Below, piece by piece: positions 56,401-62,400 of a stretch of DNA of 64,000 nt. Every line of letters starts with the position of its first letter. Within the stretch, counting starts at the first letter, position 1. The notes under the pieces are model-generated. The model made no database searches. It had not been told where the DNA came from and worked only from the letters and a program-made list of their open reading frames with translations. A program made the translations under genes and the position numbers. The stretch is from Metellina segmentata (Eukaryota > Arthropoda > Arachnida > Araneae > Tetragnathidae). The stretch spans positions 89,007,578 to 89,071,577 of the forward strand of contig OX375879.1 of the NCBI GenBank assembly GCA_947359465.1. The letters run 5' to 3'.

Positions 56401-59400
56401 AAGCTTGAAGATAGTTCATAGCAACACGTGCTGTATGTGGTCTGGTATTGTCTTGCTGAAAAATAAGCCCAGGGTACTGTGAAAGGAAAGGTAGCAAAAC
56501 AGGTCTCAGAATGTCGTCAACGTACCGCTGTGCAGTAGGTGTACCTCTAATGATGACCAAAGGGGTCCGGCTATTAAGGGAAATGGCACCCCAGACCATA
56601 ACTCCTTGTTGAGTGCCTGTGTGGCGTGCAATAGTGAAAGCAGGATCGGCACGCTGCCCTGGGCGTCTCCAGACACGTCTTCGATGATCGTCAGGACACA
56701 GTTGGAAGCGGAATTCGTCGCTAAAGACTATACGTCCCCAGTCAGCATCATTCCGGCCTGATCGACCCAAGCACCACTGTAATATGGTTCGACAGTGTGT
56801 AGGCGTGAGTGGCAGGTGGCGTAACGTTCGGTACGAGCGTAGATTTCGCTCTCTCAGCCGTCTGTGAATGGTCATGGTGGACACTCGTGTGAGGGTCGCA
56901 CGACTGATGGTTGATAGCGATGAATCAGGTGCTGTGACAGCTGATCTGACAATCACTCTGTCCTCGCGATCTGTTGTGGCCCTACGTCGACCGCTACCAT
57001 CATGACGCTGAAATCTGCCATCGTCCACCCACTCTTGCCAGCATCTTCTAATAGCCGCATCGCTTCGATTCACATGACGAGCGATTCTCCGATTTGCCCA
57101 ACCTGCCTCTTTCAATCCAATGATACGACCTCTTTCAAACTCTGAAAGTTGCTCGAAATGAGCTCGAATCCTGCGGCGAGGCATTTTTTCAGTCGTTGAT
57201 AGGTATCCTAAATCGCAATGCAGCAGAAATTTTTAACAACAGTTCAATAACAACTTCTTATATACATCTGCTGGATGCGCAGTTCCGATGCGCTGGAGAT
57301 CGCACAATTCATTCATTGGACACCAAATTTTAATCATTTGCATATTTAGTCAAGACATTTTTGCATACGAAATTTCAAAGCAATCGGACTATTCCTTCTT
57401 GGTGCGTCGATATTTTTGTTATAGAGTGTATTTAGATGTCATCTGTTCAATTAGGATTTCTCGTTTTGTGCTTCTCATTCTCTCTTCAATTCTAGCGATA
57501 ATTCTTTATCATGCTTTGAGCTCCGCCAAATTGGAACAGCATTAGCCATCTTTGGGGTAATTCTGCTGACAGAAATTACTCATTCGCGAACATAGGGTGA
57601 TGACGGCTCTGTTGTCACTGTTCAAATTATGTGTTATCATGTGTCGTGAACGTTGAGTATTATATATCTAATAATTGTAATTTAGCCATGTTATATTGTG
57701 CTACTTTTATTTCTATATTTTTTTCATTTTGTATAATCCTCCACATGGGGTGCATTATTTTTGTTATTTTTGTGTTCGATGATGTTGTTATAGTGTTGGC
57801 TAAACTGATAAGAGAGTTGGACGCAAAAAACCCGATATCAATTGATATTAGAATTTATTCCTCGCGGCAAGGGTATTTAAACGTTCTCTACTCAAGCCTA
57901 CGGGGTAGTTAAACTTATAAATACAAGTTGCTTTTATACCACATGTGTTGGATTGTGCAATGTTTTTTTTTAATGTTTGTGCTGGTTTGTGCATCCTATA
58001 TTGGTGAAATATGGGCATATGCCTTTTACCTCATTGAATTCCTGTGTCTCATCCAGAATGCATGTCATCATAATTATTTGTCTGGTTATATTTTAATGTC
58101 ATTATCAATGCTACCATTGTTACCATGCTGTAAGGAAAAAGTTCACTGACCACTACTGAGAGTTCAGGGAAATGCCTCGATAACAGTTTTGAGCATTCCT
58201 CGGAGAGATAATATATTGTTCTTCGAATTTTAGAGGGTTTTTTTTCTCTTTTTTTTTTCTATTGATGGGGTATTATGTGATATGACAATCACATCAAATA
58301 TTGTTTTGCCCTAAAAGCAGGGAAACACAACCTGCAAGCTATGTGTTTCAATGTCCAGTCCCCTAACGAATCCCTGAAGAAACCAAGTTCATCACCCCTC
58401 GATTCCGAGAAAATGGAACGGGTGCGCTTTCACCCTTCTCGCAATGGGGTTGATATCTGAAATGGCGCAATGTCACTCGGCCAATAGAAGGATTGACCCT
58501 CTGGAAAGGTCAGGGCTTAGCACCCTGAATATTGGGGGAAGGTCAGACGGGGAGAACGAAAGAGAAACGCCAACGCTAAGAAAAGATACGGAGGATTTTT
58601 TTGGTAGTGGCCAGTCATTTTCAAAAATATGGTAACTACAGTAAAACGATGTACCATCGATGAACAGAAGGAATAAATAAATAAACGAAGTTACCAAACA
58701 GAATACGGCTGCCTTTACGGTGTCATCACCAATAATAGAAATCTCTAGATTCCAGAAGGAAAGAACCACCTTATTCCAAAAGAAGGAACCTGTATACCCC
58801 ATGCTTTACTTCAACCTGAAGGTCACCATATATAAAGGTATGTTCATATTTCTATCCGATACCGATTGACTCCACTTATTTCCGATCGAATCTGAAGTCA
58901 AAATTGGATATTGGTATCCAGATCAAAATTGGGTATATTAACCAGTACAATTATAAGACTGTGTTAATTATTTTTCAAAGCCGCGTTATATGCTACGAAC
59001 CAGAATTTATATTATAATTGAATTAGAAATATACCATACAGGAGAAAAAAAATCAAACTAATTTTTTCTTATGTAGAATGAACTAGTCAGGATCTGACAA
59101 CATACCACTTTAATAGACCATTTCCTCATACTTTTAATGAAAACAAACAAAATAGTTTATTCCACAGTACATTAAATTTATATTATTAGAAAAATGCACT
59201 ACTGCAATAACTGGTAATGAAAAAAAAATTTGAAGCTCCCTATTTAACTTTTTATTGGTAAAAAATACAAATCGAAATCACAAATCGTTAGGATCTATGA
59301 AATCACAGGACTTGATCTGAGAAGTGTGATGTCTGAATTTTATTTAATCTAAATTCCATTTCTTATTTTTTTTTAACTAAAATTTATTAAAGGTAAATAA

Positions 59401-62400
59401 ATGTCTCAAACTTTGATTATACATAGTAATTTTACGGATCTAAATTAATTTTTACTCATAAACATTGTAATTATTCTACTGTTCGATCAGAATTACAAGT
59501 GTTTCATTAATTGGACCAAACTTGTTATTTACTGAATTTTAGGCAAACTAATTTTAAATTTGAAGCTAGATATTTCATGATTACTAAGTGTTTGACATTT
59601 ATTTGGGGTGAATTAAACATACAAATGATCCTCTAACCAGCATTTTACTCAATGGTCAATTACATGGAAGAGGTGATAAAGCACTGATGATAAATGCTGA
59701 AGTAGTAAATCTTTTGAAAATGAAGGACACTGTACCCCAATTTACATTAAACTTTCTGTTAATTCTGCATTAAAATTCTAAATGATGCAGTATACTCTAT
59801 TTCAAAATATTGGCTAAAAACGTAAACAATAGGTTCTACCATACACCTGCATTTAAAGGTAGTTATTATAACGTGGAATAATTGATAAAATGAGAAAACG
59901 TTAAAAGTGGAGAAAAGAATCAAGGTAGGTTACCTCTAACCAAAAGAGAAAATAATTTCAAACTGATAATGAAAAGGATGTACTTTAAAAGAATTAAATT
60001 GTGAATGTGATAGATTTGTAGAAAACGCAAAGTTAACTGGGAATATGAAAACAAATACAGAGAAATAGCATAATAGCCTGTGTTCTAAATGTAATACACT
60101 CGCTGTCAAAAGTTAAGGATAGGAAAATGTTAATTTCCAGAAGCCAATCTGAATTTGAGAGACATCAATTTGCTGCAGGGGTAGATGGAAGTATGCAAAT
60201 GTGTTATGTAACAACCAATCATGGTTTCGTGTCGAGAAATATGCAAAAAAAGGCAGTCGTATAAGAGGCCAGCATTGTGAAGGGTTAGAGAAGTCGCATG
60301 TAAGTGGTCTAATGAGTGTGTAGAACTTTCGTACGATTAGTTTTCAAGACAGACGTGTTTCTATGGCTTCCAGAAGACGAATGGTAGATAGTGAGCGCTG
60401 GAGTTCTGTGGGACGTCTTGAAGCAGGGTAATCAATCACGGATGTTGCTCTTTTCTTCGGCGTTCATCATTCCGTCAATTCATGACTATGGAAACAATTC
60501 TAAACAAGCCAAACAGCTGTCCGAAGACCTTTGGCGGGCCGCCCAAGGGTTAAGACCCCTGAGAAAGATCGATATATTGCTTTTGTAGCGAAACCGAATC
60601 GAAGAGCCGAAGAGAGCCCTCCACACGTGTGACATCTATGGTTGTAGCGTCCATTGATAAGACGATATCTGCCACTACTGTGCAACGAAGACTACACATG
60701 AATAGGCTCTACGCCCGGGTACCACGAGGGGGACGATTGAAGTGATGTCGGCAACATGTGAATTGGACTGTGTCTCATTGGGCTAACGTTATGTTAACGG
60801 ATAAATTGACATATGCCCTGGAGCCAATGACAAAAGTATAAGGGTCTGGAGAGAACAAGGCACACGCAAACGGCCCCAGAACATCATTGAGCATCGCGCA
60901 TTTCGAGGTGGAAGCATCATATGGTGTTTGCCGGGATTTCGTTCAGATATCGCACCAACCTGCACATCTATAGACGGGGTTCTGTGACGGCTGTGAAGGC
61001 CTAGAACCCACAATGAGATTGTACGCTGCAACAGTTGGTCCTTCTTTAATTTTAATGGATGATAATGCGCGTCCTCATAGAGCTGGCATCATCGACGACT
61101 ACCTAGAGAGTGAGGGGATTTCGTGTATGGTTTGGTCGGCGTATTCGCCTGACCTTAATCCCATTGATGCCCTAGGCCGTACTGTGTATGCACGTTTCCC
61201 ACCCCAGCTACTCTCACGGAGTTGCAAACTGCTCTACAGGAGGAATGGCGATTACTCGACTTTGGGGTGTTTGATCACCTCATGGAAAGCATGGTCACAC
61301 GCTGTAAACTTTGTATGAGGATGAGAGGTGGTCACATACCCTATTAATGTGGGTTTTGTTTATTTGTTTTAGATTTAAACATCATTTTGTTAATGACTTC
61401 ATTGCTTTAATACTTCACAATGCTGGCTTCTTGTACGGTTGCCTTTTTTGCATATTTCTCGACACGAAACCGTGATTGGCTGTCACATAACACATTTGCA
61501 TACTTCCATCTACCTCTGCAGCAAATTTCAGCCTCTCAAATTCAGATTTGCTTCTGGAAATTACATTTTCCACACCGTCCTTAACTTTTGCCAGTGAGTG
61601 TAGTTACTGTAAAACATATAATAAAAAGAGACACGATTTGCAATTAGTATCTAATGATGTTTGTCTGATTACAAAATTAAGATGTCGGCTTTATTTGTGT
61701 TCTGGAAAAAATAGAGGAATTTGCAGTGACTGACATTAGTTTCTGTTGAAATCAATAACAAAATTCTTCAATATCATTGCACATTTTTCTACCTGTTTTT
61801 AATATTAGTTTACTATATATTTTAAATATTTTAATTCTTAATATATTTTAACTAATTTAATTGCTTAATATATTTTATCTAATTTAATTGCTTAATATAT
61901 TTTAACTAGTTTAATTGCTTAATATATTTTAACTAATTTACTTGTTTACTGATAGTAAAACTACCCATGATCCGTTTACGTGTTTCGTATTCGAAAGTTT
62001 GTTCTTTTACTACGTTTTACTTAGAATATCATTTTAAAATGTTTAGTATAGCTATTTCAAACAAATATACTGATATACTGGCGATAGCATAAATGTTTTC
62101 ACAAATGTTTCAATTTGAATTTTATTTGAAAAATAAAGTGTTCAATTACTGGTTTAACCACTACCCTGGACTACCTGGAGAAAGAAGTTCTAAAACTTAT
62201 CAAATATTTAAAACTGTACTATAGCCCAATTTAATTACCATCTTTATAAGATACTAAGTAAAAAAAGTTCAAAATGCAATTGAAATTAACTCTAGGGAAT
62301 TTGTTTCATGAAAAATATGTATTAACTGGTTTATAACTGCCTGTGGTTCATCCAATGTACATATTAGTATTTTCTGTTTTGAATTATATATATAACAGAG

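Larger units (their letters stand above)
54750..58731 (+). mobile_element. 5'-truncated Ty3/Gypsy LTR retrotransposon with nested Tc1 insertion
   Basis: The element retains the end of pol (integrase, 54755-55846), roughly 1 kb of unassigned sequence and a candidate 3' LTR at 58276-58731. It is split by the Tc1 copy at 56027-57428. Gag, protease, reverse transcriptase and the 5' LTR are absent. Two short hydrophobic frames (57631-57912 and 57928-58149) lie between the insertion and the LTR; an env-like origin is possible but not shown. Confidence 0.6.
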
